Assembly: GCF_000280055.1 (NCBI RefSeq)
Contig: NZ_ALAB01000024.1
Span: forward strand, 62,001-126,000
Reading direction: 5' to 3'
Length of the DNA: 64,000 nt
DNA from: Alishewanella aestuarii B11
GTDB lineage: Bacteria > Pseudomonadota > Gammaproteobacteria > Enterobacterales > Alteromonadaceae
The notes under the pieces are model-generated. The model saw only the letters and a list, made by a program, of their open reading frames with translations, did not search any database and was not told the origin of the DNA. Positions within the stretch are counted from its first letter, which is position 1. Each line of letters opens with the position of its first letter. Of the stretch, positions 1 through 10,200 are shown piece by piece. A program made the translations under genes and the position numbers.

Positions 1-447
1 ATCGCCAGTCCGTATTTTGTACCTGACGAGGGGACCCTGGCGGCACTGAAGCTGGCAGCGCTGCGCGGGGTGGATGTCCGGATCCTGATCCCGGAGCGCA
101 CTGATAATCTGCTGGTCACTCAGGCGGCCTACGCCTTTATTGGCCCTTTGCTGGATGCTGGTGTTAAAATCTATCGCTATCAGCAGGGCTTTTTACATGC
201 GAAGAGTTTTTTGGTCGATCAGCAGCTCAGCGCCATTGGCACCGTCAACCTGGATAACCGCTCGTTCCGGCTAAACTTTGAAATTACCGCGCTGCTGTTA
301 GATGAGGCCTTTAATGCTGAGGTTGCGACCATGTTTGTTGCTGATTTTCAGCGTTCCCGGCAAATGAGCCTGACGGAGATTATTGAACGGCCCTGGTGGC
401 GGCGCGCAGTATCGCGCGCCGCGCATTTGATGGCCCCGGTTTTATAG
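1..447 (+). CDS. cls: Cardiolipin synthase, C-terminal part (cut by window start)
   Basis: The open frame runs in from base 1, so only the last 148 residues are present; full family members are about 480 residues. It carries the second phospholipase-D HKD motif, HAKSFLVD, starting at base 196, followed by GTVNLDNRSF, which is typical of bacterial cardiolipin synthases. The family condenses two phosphatidylglycerols to cardiolipin at the inner membrane. The catalytic first HKD motif and the N-terminal membrane segments lie outside the window. The stop is followed 23 bases later by the next gene on the same strand, so the two may be co-transcribed. Confidence 0.88.
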   Translation: MASPYFVPDEGTLAALKLAALRGVDVRILIPERTDNLLVTQAAYAFIGPLLDAGVKIYRYQQGFLHAKSFLVDQQLSAIGTVNLDNRSFRLNFEITALLLDEAFNAEVATMFVADFQRSRQMSLTEIIERPWWRRAVSRAAHLMAPVL

Positions 448-470
448 CCGCGATTTTTAGGAGAACACTG

Positions 471-1685
471 TTGGCTGAACATCAGGCCGCCTGGCTAAGT
501 TTTACCGCGCTGTTAAACGACAGTCTGCACCAGCAGCAGCTGGTCAAGCTGGTTTTAAGTAAATACCAGGGCACGGAGCCAGCATTACAACGGCTGGAGG
601 TTACACCGGTACAGTTAAAGGACAGCTGGCAGCTGAAATTTCTGTATCAGTATCAAACCAACCATGTGACTAAGAACTACCCGGCTGCGCAGGCAGCGAC
701 TGTGCTGGATGGCCTGCTGACAGCGTTTGCGCAAGCTAATCTGCAAAGTACCCGACATAGCGCGCAACTGTCGAAAAGTAAAAAAGGTAAGTATCTGTTG
801 GCCACTAAGCAACAGGCACAAACGGCCAAAATCGAGAGTCATAATAGAGCCAAGCAACGCTACGTTGAACAAAGCCGGCCATTTTTAACGGCGTTAGGCG
901 TCACCGATAGCCGTGGTGAGATCATTCCGTCGATGTCGAATAAGTGGAAGCAGATCAATAAGTTTATTGAAATCCTCTCCGGCGCAGTAAAGGACACCGG
1001 CTTGTTAGAACGCGCTGAGCTGCATGTGGCGGATTTTGGTTCTGGTAAGGCGTATTTGACCTTTGCGATGCATGACTATTTCCGGCATAGCGCCGGTATT
1101 GCGGCGCAGGTAACAGGGGTGGAGCTCAGGCAGTCGTTGGTTGACCTGTGTAATAACACCGCGACTCAGTTACAACTCGATGGCATCCGGTTTGCCCAGG
1201 GCGATGTAAAGCATTTTAAAGCACAGGGCATTAACGTAATGGTGGCGCTGCATGCCTGCGATACCGCCACCGATTATGCTATTCATATGGGCATTCGCAC
1301 CGGCGCTGAAATTATTATGTGTTCACCGTGTTGCCACAAGGAGATCCGGCCACAGGTGCAGCTACCCGCAGTACTGTCACCGATGTTACAGCATGGTATT
1401 CATTTGGGCCAGGAGGCTGAGATGCTGACCGACAGTCTGCGCGCACTGCTGCTGGAAGCCCATGGTTACGATACCAAGGTGTTTGAATTTATTTCACTGG
1501 AGCATACCAGTAAAAATAAAATGATCCTGGCGACCCGGCGACAAAAACCAAAACCCCGAGCGCCGATCCTGGCACAGATTGCCGCCTTAAAGCAGTTTTA
1601 TGGGGTCCGTCAGCACTGTCTGGAGCAACTGCTGCAGCACAGTGCTGATGAAAATGCAGCCAGTGAGTTAACACCGGCAACCTAA
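471..1685 (+). CDS. Class I SAM-dependent methyltransferase (Methyltransf_32 type)
   Basis: The central region has a class I SAM-binding site, ADFGSGKAYLTF near residue 187, then an acidic GVELR strand end and a GDV loop. Near residue 285 there is a cysteine-rich MCSPCCHKEIRPQ segment that fits the Methyltransf_32 family. The substrate is unknown; RNA or protein would be guesses. I chose a TTG start at 471 because AGGAGA lies at 459-464 with correct spacing. A longer in-frame version from 396 would overlap the cardiolipin synthase gene. Product 404 residues. The first 150 residues resemble no domain I can name. Confidence 0.75.
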   Translation: MAEHQAAWLSFTALLNDSLHQQQLVKLVLSKYQGTEPALQRLEVTPVQLKDSWQLKFLYQYQTNHVTKNYPAAQAATVLDGLLTAFAQANLQSTRHSAQLSKSKKGKYLLATKQQAQTAKIESHNRAKQRYVEQSRPFLTALGVTDSRGEIIPSMSNKWKQINKFIEILSGAVKDTGLLERAELHVADFGSGKAYLTFAMHDYFRHSAGIAAQVTGVELRQSLVDLCNNTATQLQLDGIRFAQGDVKHFKAQGINVMVALHACDTATDYAIHMGIRTGAEIIMCSPCCHKEIRPQVQLPAVLSPMLQHGIHLGQEAEMLTDSLRALLLEAHGYDTKVFEFISLEHTSKNKMILATRRQKPKPRAPILAQIAALKQFYGVRQHCLEQLLQHSADENAASELTPAT

Positions 1686-1711
1686 AGTGACATCAGTTAA
1701 CTGCAACAGCA

Positions 1712-2728
1712 CTAGCGGCGCTGTTGCAGGGCATCCACTAACTGTTTTACTGCTTTTATTTGCGCGCCGGCATTAGTTGCGTAATCCTCGCCACTATAGC
1801 CCCACCAATCCCAGCAGCCATTCGGGTTAAAGGGCGACATTGCACTTTTCTCAACCTGTGGATACAGGATCACCAGCTGATTGCTATCGGCATATTCGTT
1901 CAAGCCGGTATGCCGGATAAAGGCATCGCCCACCTGGCTGGCGTCCTGACGGCAGCCATGAAAACTGACGTGTAAGCGACAGTTGTTACCCGAAGCACAG
2001 GCCGTTGGCACATACAGATAACCGTACTGTGCTAATTGGCCGCGGGCAGCACTGGCCAGCTGGTGCTGATCAAATTTCAGCAAGGTGCCACTGCTGTTGC
2101 TGGCGGCGTTCTGTAGCTCGCCAAGCAGATGGGATAGCAATTTGCCGGCAGCGTCATACTCACAGCTGGCAACAAAGGGTGCCTCGGATTTATTGCAGTC
2201 GGTTAAACCGCTTTTTGCCGTCGGGAAATGATGGGCAAAGGGCTGGTCGTTAATCCATACCAACTGCTCCGCCGGCAACCATTGCTGATATTGCTGGTAC
2301 AGGGCGGCGCTGACTTGCGGCAACACGGTGCTGTCGGCGCTCCCGCTAAAGATCCAGACTCTGCTATTTGCCAGCGCTGCCGGTGCTGCCAGCTTACCGG
2401 CTTGTTGCTGTTGCTGAAGGTAAGCGTTGATCGCCTGCAGATCAGGTGCTGCGGTTGCCTGATTCATACAGTGCGCCAAGGCCTGACGTAAATCGTTACG
2501 TGCACAGTACACCGGGCCTGCCGCCAGAATGGCCACGCCGGAAACCTCAGGGGCAAACGCCAAATGGAACTGTGCTGCCATATAGCCGCCGGATGATAAC
2601 CCCGACACCGTCAGCGACGGTGATAGCTTAAGCTCCGGGACCGCTTGTAAATCGGGAAGCGCGGCCGCCTGAGCCGCGACACTGCACAGCATGGCAGTAC
2701 TGAAAACACTGGGAATAAAAGGGCGCAT
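1712..2728 (-). CDS. Secreted PHB-depolymerase-like esterase
   Basis: A 338-residue protein with an N-terminal signal peptide (hydrophobic to about residue 22, AQAAA cleavage region). The lipase box GLSSGG gives a nucleophile at about Ser45, and later FHGCRQDASQVGD and NPNGCWDWWGY match the extracellular PHB depolymerase/feruloyl-esterase-like alpha/beta hydrolases. It probably hydrolyses a short-chain polyester or other ester outside the cytoplasm; the true substrate cannot be read from sequence. The ATG at 2728 is preceded by GGAG at a 5-base spacing and is preferred to the GTG two codons upstream. It is a single gene, convergent with the methyltransferase. Confidence 0.78.
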   Translation of the reverse strand: MRPFIPSVFSTAMLCSVAAQAAALPDLQAVPELKLSPSLTVSGLSSGGYMAAQFHLAFAPEVSGVAILAAGPVYCARNDLRQALAHCMNQATAAPDLQAINAYLQQQQQAGKLAAPAALANSRVWIFSGSADSTVLPQVSAALYQQYQQWLPAEQLVWINDQPFAHHFPTAKSGLTDCNKSEAPFVASCEYDAAGKLLSHLLGELQNAASNSSGTLLKFDQHQLASAARGQLAQYGYLYVPTACASGNNCRLHVSFHGCRQDASQVGDAFIRHTGLNEYADSNQLVILYPQVEKSAMSPFNPNGCWDWWGYSGEDYATNAGAQIKAVKQLVDALQQRR

Positions 2729-2801
2729 AGTCACTCCAAAGGAAATACGCTACCAGCTTAGTTGCTGTGTCACGTCTGGCAATAATGCTTTAGTACAGCA
2801 G

Positions 2802-3578
2802 CTATTGCTGTGGCTGCTGTAAATAGTCCAGATAACGGTTGGTATCCCGCTGTTGCGCTACCTGTTGCCAGATCCTGACAGCAAGATCCGGATTTTGCTG
2901 ATAAAAGGCCTTACTGAACATCAAATAACCAACCGAGTGGTACACCGGTGTCGGGTAGATCAGCAGCGGTCGCAACAGTAGCTCGGCGGGCTCGACAGTG
3001 ATGCCGTTCAACTCACAGAGCACTGTGGTCGCGTCCACCCGTCCTGAGCTGACTAATTCCAGCGCATGGCTAATTGAATCGGCAGATACCTCAATATGGG
3101 GGCCGGGCATCGGCAAGGGGCGGTAGCCAAGTGGGCGGGCCAGGGCAAACTCGCGCTGTTGACTCAGTTTCTCCGGTAGCAAACCCTGTTGATGATAAGT
3201 CAGACACAGGCTAAAGCTACTCATGGCCAGACTCTCATCGGGTTGACCATCAGGGCGGCGTGGCGCCTGCATATAGTGGTCGCGCTCGCTGGCATATTCC
3301 GCTACCAGCGCATCGACCTGATTGGCTTCTAGTTGCGCCAGGCAGCGTAGCCAAGGTTGGCGGATCAGAACAAGCTCGATGTTAGTAGCCTTTGCTACTG
3401 CTTGCAGATGCTCGATAGCGGCGCCAGGCTGTGGCGCAGGCAAGTCACCGTGGCCATTATAAAAGGGTAACAGCGGTTTATCTTCATAACAAAAACGCAG
3501 ACTGGCGCTATCAGCCGTGGCCTTGTTTTGCCAAAGCAGCGTAATAACCAACAACAGACCGGAATAAAGATACTGCAT
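2802..3578 (-). CDS. Periplasmic solute-binding protein, family 3 (amino-acid-binding fold)
   Basis: A 258-residue protein starting MQYLYSGLLL with a signal peptide, then RFCYEDKPLLPFY and a fold typical of bacterial extracellular solute-binding family 3 proteins. No transporter permease or ATPase is adjacent, so it may be an orphan binding protein or a sensor-like periplasmic protein. The start at 3578 is 10 bases past the ggt stop, so the two are very likely one transcript. A 29-codon upstream extension inside ggt is rejected because it precedes the signal peptide. A link to gamma-glutamyl peptides or their products is inferred only from the neighbour. Confidence 0.7.
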   Translation of the reverse strand: MQYLYSGLLLVITLLWQNKATADSASLRFCYEDKPLLPFYNGHGDLPAPQPGAAIEHLQAVAKATNIELVLIRQPWLRCLAQLEANQVDALVAEYASERDHYMQAPRRPDGQPDESLAMSSFSLCLTYHQQGLLPEKLSQQREFALARPLGYRPLPMPGPHIEVSADSISHALELVSSGRVDATTVLCELNGITVEPAELLLRPLLIYPTPVYHSVGYLMFSKAFYQQNPDLAVRIWQQVAQQRDTNRYLDYLQQPQQ

Positions 3579-3588
3579 AGGGCGACCG

Positions 3589-5277
3589 TTATGGCTGGCT
3601 AGGCGACGCGGCGATAAGCCTGGTCGCGCCGCGGCCACGCGGATCGGACACCGCTTGTGTGCCATCCTGATTAAGCAGGATCAGTTGGATATCGCCTAAG
3701 TCCCAGTTTGGCGTATGCAACGAATAACCGCGGGCGGTTAATTCAGCTTGTACCGGTTCAGCCAGAGCTTGCACACTTTCCATCCGGATCTGATCTTTTG
3801 GCAGCAGCTGGTGGTGAAAGCGGGGTGCGGCGACAGCTTGTTCTGCTGTCATGTTAAAGTCATACAAATTATTCATCACCTGAAAAATACTGGTAAAAAT
3901 CGTCGAGCCACCCGGCGTACCGATCACCAGCTCCGGTTGATTATCTTTCAACACTATAGTCGGTGTCATCGAAGACAGCATACGTTTACCCGGTGCTATG
4001 GCGTTAGCATCGCTGCCGACCACGCCAAAAGCATTAGGCACACCTGGCTTGGCAGAAAAGTCATCCATTTCGTTATTCAATAAAAAACCAGCACCGCTGA
4101 CTACCACACCACTGCCATAATCCAGATTCAGGGTGTAGGTATTGGAGACGGCATTGCCGGCATGATCAACAATCGAAAAGTGCGTAGTTTGCTCTGATTC
4201 CAGACCTGGTTTAATGGTCTCAGTGGCCGATATAGCTTTGGGATTGATCTCCTGGGCCCGCCGGGCCAGGTAGTCAGGCGCCAGCAATTTTTGGCTCGGC
4301 ACCTCGGTAAAGGCCGGATCGCCCAGATAGTCGGCCCGATCGGCAAACACCCGTTTCGCAATCTCAGCCATCAGGTGTACATACTGGGCGGAGTTGTGTG
4401 CAACATCTTGAAAATGTTGTTGATTCAGCTCTTTGAGCGTCAGTAACTGCTGTAAGGCAATTCCGCCTGAACTGGGGGGCGGTGCGGTGATAAGCTGGCG
4501 GTCACGCCAGCGCGTTACCAGAGGGGTACGCCAGACTGCTTGATAGGCAGCCAGATCGGCCATTGAGATCAAGCCACCACCACGCTGCATTTCGGCAACA
4601 ATCAACTCAGCGGTTTTGCCCTGATAAAAGTCGCTGGGGCCCTCGGCAGCCAGGCGTTTTAACGTCGCGGCCAGCTCAGCTTGCACAAAGCGTTCACCCG
4701 GCTGCATCTTGCCAAAGTAAGCAACAAAATTGGTTTTACCGGCAAAGCGTTGCAGCATATCGCCTTCATAAAGATAGGCTTTATCTGGCACAATAAAACC
4801 CTGCTCAGCCAATTGGATCGCTGGCGCCAGCAATTCCGGCCAGCTCTTACTGCCAAATAATTGATGTAATTGCCACATGCCCATTACCGTGCCCGGCACG
4901 CCGGACGCCTGATGGCCAATTAAACTGAGGTTTTCAATCACCTCACCTTCAGCGTTCAGGTACATATCGCGGTGTGCTCTGGCCGGAGCCGTTTCCCGGT
5001 AATCCAGGAAATAGGCCTTGCCATTAAACCATAAAGTCAGAAAGCCACCGCCGCCCAGGTTACCTGCCTCCGGATAGGTGACTGCCAGGGTAAAGGCTGT
5101 GGCAACAGCGGCATCGACCGCATTACCACCCTGGCGCAAGATTTCAGCCGCCACTTGCGCACCATACTGATCCGGGCTGGCCACGGCAGCGGTGAGCTGC
5201 TGTGTTTTGGCTGTCGCGTTAAGGTTAAGACTTGCCAGAATAAGGCAACTAATCAGACTGATTTGACGCAATAGCAT
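3589..5277 (-). CDS. ggt: Gamma-glutamyltransferase (glutathione hydrolase)
   Basis: An Ntn-hydrolase proenzyme of 562 residues, close to the usual 560-590. It has GGNAVDAAVAT and a GNLGGGGF segment near the N-terminus. The self-cleavage site is TTHFSIVD, with the catalytic threonine at about residue 364, and the small subunit has the GSGVVVSGAGF and GTPGGSTIF loops. It cleaves gamma-glutamyl bonds of glutathione in the periplasm. The start at 5277 gives a clean signal peptide, MLLRQISLISC; no good ribosome-binding site is visible, and ATGs at 5319 and 5328 are alternatives. A terminator-like hairpin lies in the leader at 5344-5371. Confidence 0.92.
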   Translation of the reverse strand: MLLRQISLISCLILASLNLNATAKTQQLTAAVASPDQYGAQVAAEILRQGGNAVDAAVATAFTLAVTYPEAGNLGGGGFLTLWFNGKAYFLDYRETAPARAHRDMYLNAEGEVIENLSLIGHQASGVPGTVMGMWQLHQLFGSKSWPELLAPAIQLAEQGFIVPDKAYLYEGDMLQRFAGKTNFVAYFGKMQPGERFVQAELAATLKRLAAEGPSDFYQGKTAELIVAEMQRGGGLISMADLAAYQAVWRTPLVTRWRDRQLITAPPPSSGGIALQQLLTLKELNQQHFQDVAHNSAQYVHLMAEIAKRVFADRADYLGDPAFTEVPSQKLLAPDYLARRAQEINPKAISATETIKPGLESEQTTHFSIVDHAGNAVSNTYTLNLDYGSGVVVSGAGFLLNNEMDDFSAKPGVPNAFGVVGSDANAIAPGKRMLSSMTPTIVLKDNQPELVIGTPGGSTIFTSIFQVMNNLYDFNMTAEQAVAAPRFHHQLLPKDQIRMESVQALAEPVQAELTARGYSLHTPNWDLGDIQLILLNQDGTQAVSDPRGRGATRLIAASPSQP

Positions 5278-5343
5278 AGGCTGAGACCGGCGAGTTAACG
5301 ATAAACTAAACCTTAGCATCAGCCGCATGGAAAAGAAACAATG

Positions 5344-5371
5344 AAAAAAAGGCGCCACAGAGAGGGGCGCC
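5344..5371 (-). terminator. Hairpin with T-tract in the ggt leader, possible attenuator
   Basis: On the minus strand GGCGCC, a 9-base loop and GGCGCC are followed directly by seven T residues, the form of an intrinsic terminator. It sits between any promoter in the divergent ggt/iaaA gap and the preferred ggt start at 5277, with no gene upstream on this strand for it to terminate. It is therefore either an attenuator or a barrier to spurious transcription. Confidence 0.5.
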
Positions 5372-5537
5372 AAGCGTCAGGTTTACGCAGTACGTATAAC
5401 AACAGGCCCCAGTCTAACGTGCTGCTGCTGCGACGCCTTGATCCAACGCAATAAAAGCACCATCAGCCGGAATAAGTTGCTCTGCGTCTGATAATGTCTT
5501 ACAACAATCAGTAACCTTTTATATCCGGAGTCGAATT

Positions 5538-6536
5538 ATGAAACCTCAATCTTTGTTAGCAGCGCTTTGTCTCGTCCCAGCTCTGTCTTTTGCGGCTGCA
5601 CCATCCGGTATTGTGATCCACGGTGGTGCCGGTACCATTAACAAAGCTCAGCTGACAGATACCCAACGTCAGGCGTATGAAGCAACCCTTAAGCATGCTG
5701 CGGAACAGGGTTATGCCGTGTTGCAACAAGGTGGTAGCAGCCTGGATGCGGTAACTCGCGCCGTAATGATTCTGGAGGACTCGCCGCTGTTTAATGCCGG
5801 CAAGGGCGCGGTTTATACCTATGATGAAAGCCATGAATTGGATGCTTCTATTATGCAGGGGCAAGACCGGCAAGCCGGCGCCGTTGCCGGTGTTAGTACC
5901 ATCAAAAACCCAATCTTGCTGGCACGGGCAGTGATGGAGCAATCCGAGCATGTGATGCTCGCCGGTGCCGGCGCTGAGGCCTTTGCCGATACCCTTCAGC
6001 TGGAGCGGGTTCCCAACAGCTATTACAACACTGAATTTCGCTATGAGGCATTAAAACGCGCGAAACAAGCACTGCAACCACAGCCACATCAGGCAGCCAT
6101 TCCTTTTGACCCTGCCTGGCGTATGGGCACCGTTGGCGCTGTGGCGATTGATAAGACCGGTAATCTGGCCGCCGCGACCTCAACAGGTGGCATGACCGCC
6201 AAGCGCTATGGCCGGATTGGCGATGCCCCGGTAATTGGTGCCGGTAATTTTGCCGACAACCAAAGTTGTGCGGTCTCCGCTACCGGCCATGGTGAGTATT
6301 TTATCCGTTATCAGGTTGCTTCAGATATCTGCGCCAGAGTGAAGTATCAAGGCAAAACGGCCAGTGCAGCGGCAACGGAAGTGATGGCTGAGCTGGCACA
6401 AGTCGGTGGCACGGGTGGCGTAATTGTAGTGGATCCGCAAGGGCGCTTAAGCTGGGCCTTTAATACCGAGGGTATGTACCGGGCGATGTTGGGCGATACG
6501 ACACCACTTAAAGTTGAGATTTTTCAAGCCGAATAA
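5538..6536 (+). CDS. iaaA: Isoaspartyl peptidase / plant-type L-asparaginase
   Basis: A 332-residue Ntn hydrolase with signal peptide MKPQSLLAALCLVPALSFA. It has HGGAGTI near the mature N-terminus and GKGAVYTYDESHELDASIM. The autocleavage motif is GTVGAVA, with nucleophile Thr198, and STGGMTAKRYGRIGDAPVIG follows. The family hydrolyses beta-aspartyl dipeptides and asparagine after self-processing into two subunits. A periplasmic location is inferred from the leader. It is divergent from ggt, another exported Ntn hydrolase that trims amino-acid side-chain amides or gamma bonds, which suggests a shared peptide-scavenging role. Confidence 0.9.
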   Translation: MKPQSLLAALCLVPALSFAAAPSGIVIHGGAGTINKAQLTDTQRQAYEATLKHAAEQGYAVLQQGGSSLDAVTRAVMILEDSPLFNAGKGAVYTYDESHELDASIMQGQDRQAGAVAGVSTIKNPILLARAVMEQSEHVMLAGAGAEAFADTLQLERVPNSYYNTEFRYEALKRAKQALQPQPHQAAIPFDPAWRMGTVGAVAIDKTGNLAAATSTGGMTAKRYGRIGDAPVIGAGNFADNQSCAVSATGHGEYFIRYQVASDICARVKYQGKTASAAATEVMAELAQVGGTGGVIVVDPQGRLSWAFNTEGMYRAMLGDTTPLKVEIFQAE

Positions 6537-6655
6537 CGCGTGAATAGCAGGCAAAACGGCGTTTCATCGTCTAACCTTAACTAAGCGGTAGCTGGAAGTC
6601 CGGTGTAACAGGATTGCGGCAACCGCACCTTGTATTAAGAAGATAAGGGGGACGC

Positions 6656-7075
6656 ATGGACTTACTAAAAGTTGCCGACTATATGAATCGTCATCCGGTG
6701 ACCTTTGATGCTGAAATGCCAGTGGAAATGGCGGTGGATCGGCTGATTAAAGGCCGGCAAACCGGTGGCCCGGTGATTGATGCGCAGCGCAAAATTATTG
6801 GTTTTATCTCGGAGCAGGATTGCCTAGCACGGATGCTGATGTCGACTTATCATGACCAGCAGGCCGCGCGGGTCAGTGATGTGATGCGGACCGAGGTGCT
6901 GACGGTAAAAGAGTACGACGGCATTATCGATCTGGCGCAAACCATGTTAAAAGCCAAACCCAAGCTCTACCCGGTGGTTGATGATAACGGTCATCTGCTG
7001 GGGATTATTACCCGCTCTGATGTGTTAGGTGCCATAGATAAAGAACTACACTCGCACTATAGCAAAGCGGGTTAG
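6656..7075 (+). CDS. Tandem CBS-domain protein
   Basis: A 139-residue protein made almost wholly of two CBS motifs: DYMNRHPVTF to GFISEQD, then DVMRTEVLTV to GIITRSDVLG. Such pairs bind adenine nucleotides or other ligands, and free-standing ones act as sensors or regulators of partner proteins. No partner is evident here. The ATG at 6656 follows AAGATAAGGGGG, a strong ribosome-binding site. It is monocistronic by spacing (125 bases to hrpA). Confidence 0.88.
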   Translation: MDLLKVADYMNRHPVTFDAEMPVEMAVDRLIKGRQTGGPVIDAQRKIIGFISEQDCLARMLMSTYHDQQAARVSDVMRTEVLTVKEYDGIIDLAQTMLKAKPKLYPVVDDNGHLLGIITRSDVLGAIDKELHSHYSKAG

Positions 7076-7200
7076 CGTATAACTGGCTAGCGGTAAAGCG
7101 AAGCATGACGCAAGAAAGCTGGCGCTAAGGCTGCAGTAGCGTTGCACTCCTAACCCCTAACTTGATAGCATTGCGCCCTCTGAAAGCTGAGGGCGCTAAC

Positions 7201-10200
7201 TTGTCTGTCGAAACACCATCCACTGTCTCCACCTTGTCGGCCCAAATCGGTCAGTGTCTGCTGCAAGATCAATTCCGGCTGCGCCGTAAACTGGCCCAGC
7301 TAAAACAGCTGTCACCAGAGCAAGCTGCGGCGCAACTGAGCAAACTTGAGGCGCAAATTGCCCAGTCCTCTGCGCTACGTGCTGCCAGGCTCTCTGCCAT
7401 GCCGACGTTAAGCTATCCGGCTGAGCTGCCGGTGGTGGCGAAAAAAGATGAAATTAAAGCCGCCATTGCCGCGCATCAGGTGGTGATTATTGCCGGCGAA
7501 ACCGGCTCCGGTAAAACCACGCAAATTCCGAAAATCTGTCTGGAACTGGGGCGGGGTGTGGCAGGCACTATTGGCCATACTCAGCCCAGGCGTTTGGCGG
7601 CGCGCAGTGTTTGTGCCCGCCTGGCGGAAGAGCTGCAATGTCAGGTTGGCCAGCAAATTGGTTATAAAATTCGCTTTGGTGATCATACTAATCAGCAAAC
7701 GCTGGTCAAATTGATGACCGACGGTATCTTGCTAACCGAAATGCAGCAAGACCGCTTTTTAAACCAATACGACACCATCATTATCGATGAAGCGCACGAG
7801 CGCAGCCTGAATATCGACTTTCTGCTGGGCTACTTAAAACAGTTATTACCACGTCGGCCGGATCTGAAGCTGATTATTACCTCGGCCACCATCGATCCCG
7901 AGCGTTTTTCGCGGCATTTTTTCGATGCGCCCATTATTGAAGTTTCAGGCCGCACCTATCCGGTTGAAGTGCGTTACCGGCCCTTTACCGAGCAGGATGA
8001 TAAAGATGGCGACCAGCTGCAGGGTATTTTTGACGCGGTAGAAGAGCTGTATCGTGAGCCGCCGGGCGATATTTTGATTTTCTTAAACGGTGAGCGGGAA
8101 ATTCGTGATACCGCCGATGCGCTGGAAAAACTAAAGCTGCCACATACCGAAGTGTTACCCTTATATGCGCGCTTAAGTGCAGCAGAGCAAAACCGCATTT
8201 TTCAGACGCATGCCGGGCGGCGGATTATTTTATCGACCAACGTCGCCGAAACCTCGCTTACCGTGCCGGGTATTCGCTATGTGATCGATCCGGGCACGGC
8301 GCGCATTTCGCGATATAGCTATCGCTCCAAGGTACAGCAACTGCCGATCGAAGCCATTAGTCAGGCCAGTGCCAATCAGCGCAAAGGCCGCTGCGGCCGG
8401 GTGGCGGCGGGGATCTGTATCCGGCTTTACAGCGAAGAGGATTTTTTAGGCCGGCCGGAGTTTACCGATCCGGAAATTCTGCGCACTAACCTGGCGTCAG
8501 TCATTATGCAGATGCTGGCACTGGGACTGGGTGATATCGAAGCCTTTCCATTTTTGCAAAAACCAGACAGCCGTTTTGTTAACGACGGTATCAAGCTACT
8601 GGAAGAGCTGGGCGCGATCCCACAGCAACGTAGCAAGCAACAGCTCAGTTTAACGCCATTAGGCAAAACGCTGGCGCGTTTACCGATCGACCCCAGGTTG
8701 GCGCGGATGGTGCTGGCAGCAAGCGAGCAGGGCGCCTTACAGCAAGTATTGGTGATTGTTGCTGCCTTATCCATTCAGGATCCGCGCGAGCGGCCGCTGG
8801 ATAAGCAACAAAAAGCCGATGAGCTGCATGGCCGCTTTGCGGATCCGGATTCTGATTTTAGCAGCTGGTTAAAGCTTTGGGATTACCTGCAACAACAGCA
8901 GGAGGCGCTGAGCAATAACCAGTTTCGCCGGCTGTGTAAGCAAGAGCTGCTAAATTACTTACGGGTACGGGAGTGGCAAGATCTGGTGGCGCAGCTGACT
9001 CAGGTCGCGCAGGAGCAACAACTTAGCTTTAACGCCAATTCGCCAGGCTATCAGGCTATTCACAGCGCCATTTTAACCGGCTTGCTGGGGCAAATCGGCA
9101 GTAAAGACAGCGATGCCGACTATCTGGGACCACGGCAAACCCGCTTTTATGTGTTTCCCGGCAGCCATCTGTTTAAACGTAAACCGAAATGGATTATGGC
9201 GGCCGAATGGGTTGAAACCAGCCGCTTGTATGCGCGTACAGTAGCGAAAATTGAACCGGAATGGATTGAGCCGTTAGCGGCGCATCTGGTGAATCGCAGC
9301 TACAGTGAACCGCATTGGGAAAAGAAAAAAGGCGCTGTGGTGGCTTATGAACAGGTCGCGCTGTACGGCGTGATTATCGTGGGTAAAAGACCGGTGCTGT
9401 ATAGCCGGATTGACGAGGCGGTATCACACCAGCTGTTTATCCGGGAAGCCCTGGTCAATGGCGAACTGGGCTTAAATGAAGCCTTTTTAAGTTATAACCA
9501 GCAACAAATCAGTAAGGTGCAGGAGCTGGAAGAAAAATCCCGCCGCCGCGATATCCTGGTAGACGAAGATGCGCTGGCCGCGTTTTACGCCGAACGTATA
9601 CCGCAGTGGGCGAATAACCGTATCGACTTTAACAAATGGTGGAAAAAAGCCCGCCAGACGCAGCCAGCGTTACTGAATTTTGACCCTGAGCTGCTGTATC
9701 AGCGCGATGCCTCTGATATCAGTGCCGAGCGCTTCCCTGAAAGCTGGCGCCAGGGCAATTTAACGCTGCCGCTGGAGTATCATTTTGCCCCCGGTGAGCC
9801 GGATGATGGTGTCAGCGTGTTGATCCCATTGGCATTATTAAACCAGGTCGAAGAGCAGGGTTTTGACTGGCAGATCCCGGCGCTGCGCCATGAGCTATTA
9901 GTGGCGCTGATTAAATCGCTGCCTAAGCAATACCGACGCAACTTTGTCCCGGCGCCGAATTATGCTGATGCCTTAATGCAAAGCCTGACACCCTTTAGCG
10001 AGCCACTGCTCACTGCGATTAGCAGCAAGTTAAAGCGGATGTCAGGCATAACTATCCCCGACGATGCCTGGCAGTTAACAGAGCTGCCGGCGTACCTAAA
10101 AATAAATTTTAAAATTGTCGATGAGCGTAAGCTGGTGGCGCAGGGGCGCTCTCTGGCGCTACTGAAACAGCAATTACAGGGCGCAGTGCAGCAAAGCCTC

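Noticed and set aside
5522-5530. CCGGAGTCG before iaaA as a palindrome half-site
   Set aside because: Only one arm is present and it overlaps the ribosome-binding site, so a chance match is more likely.
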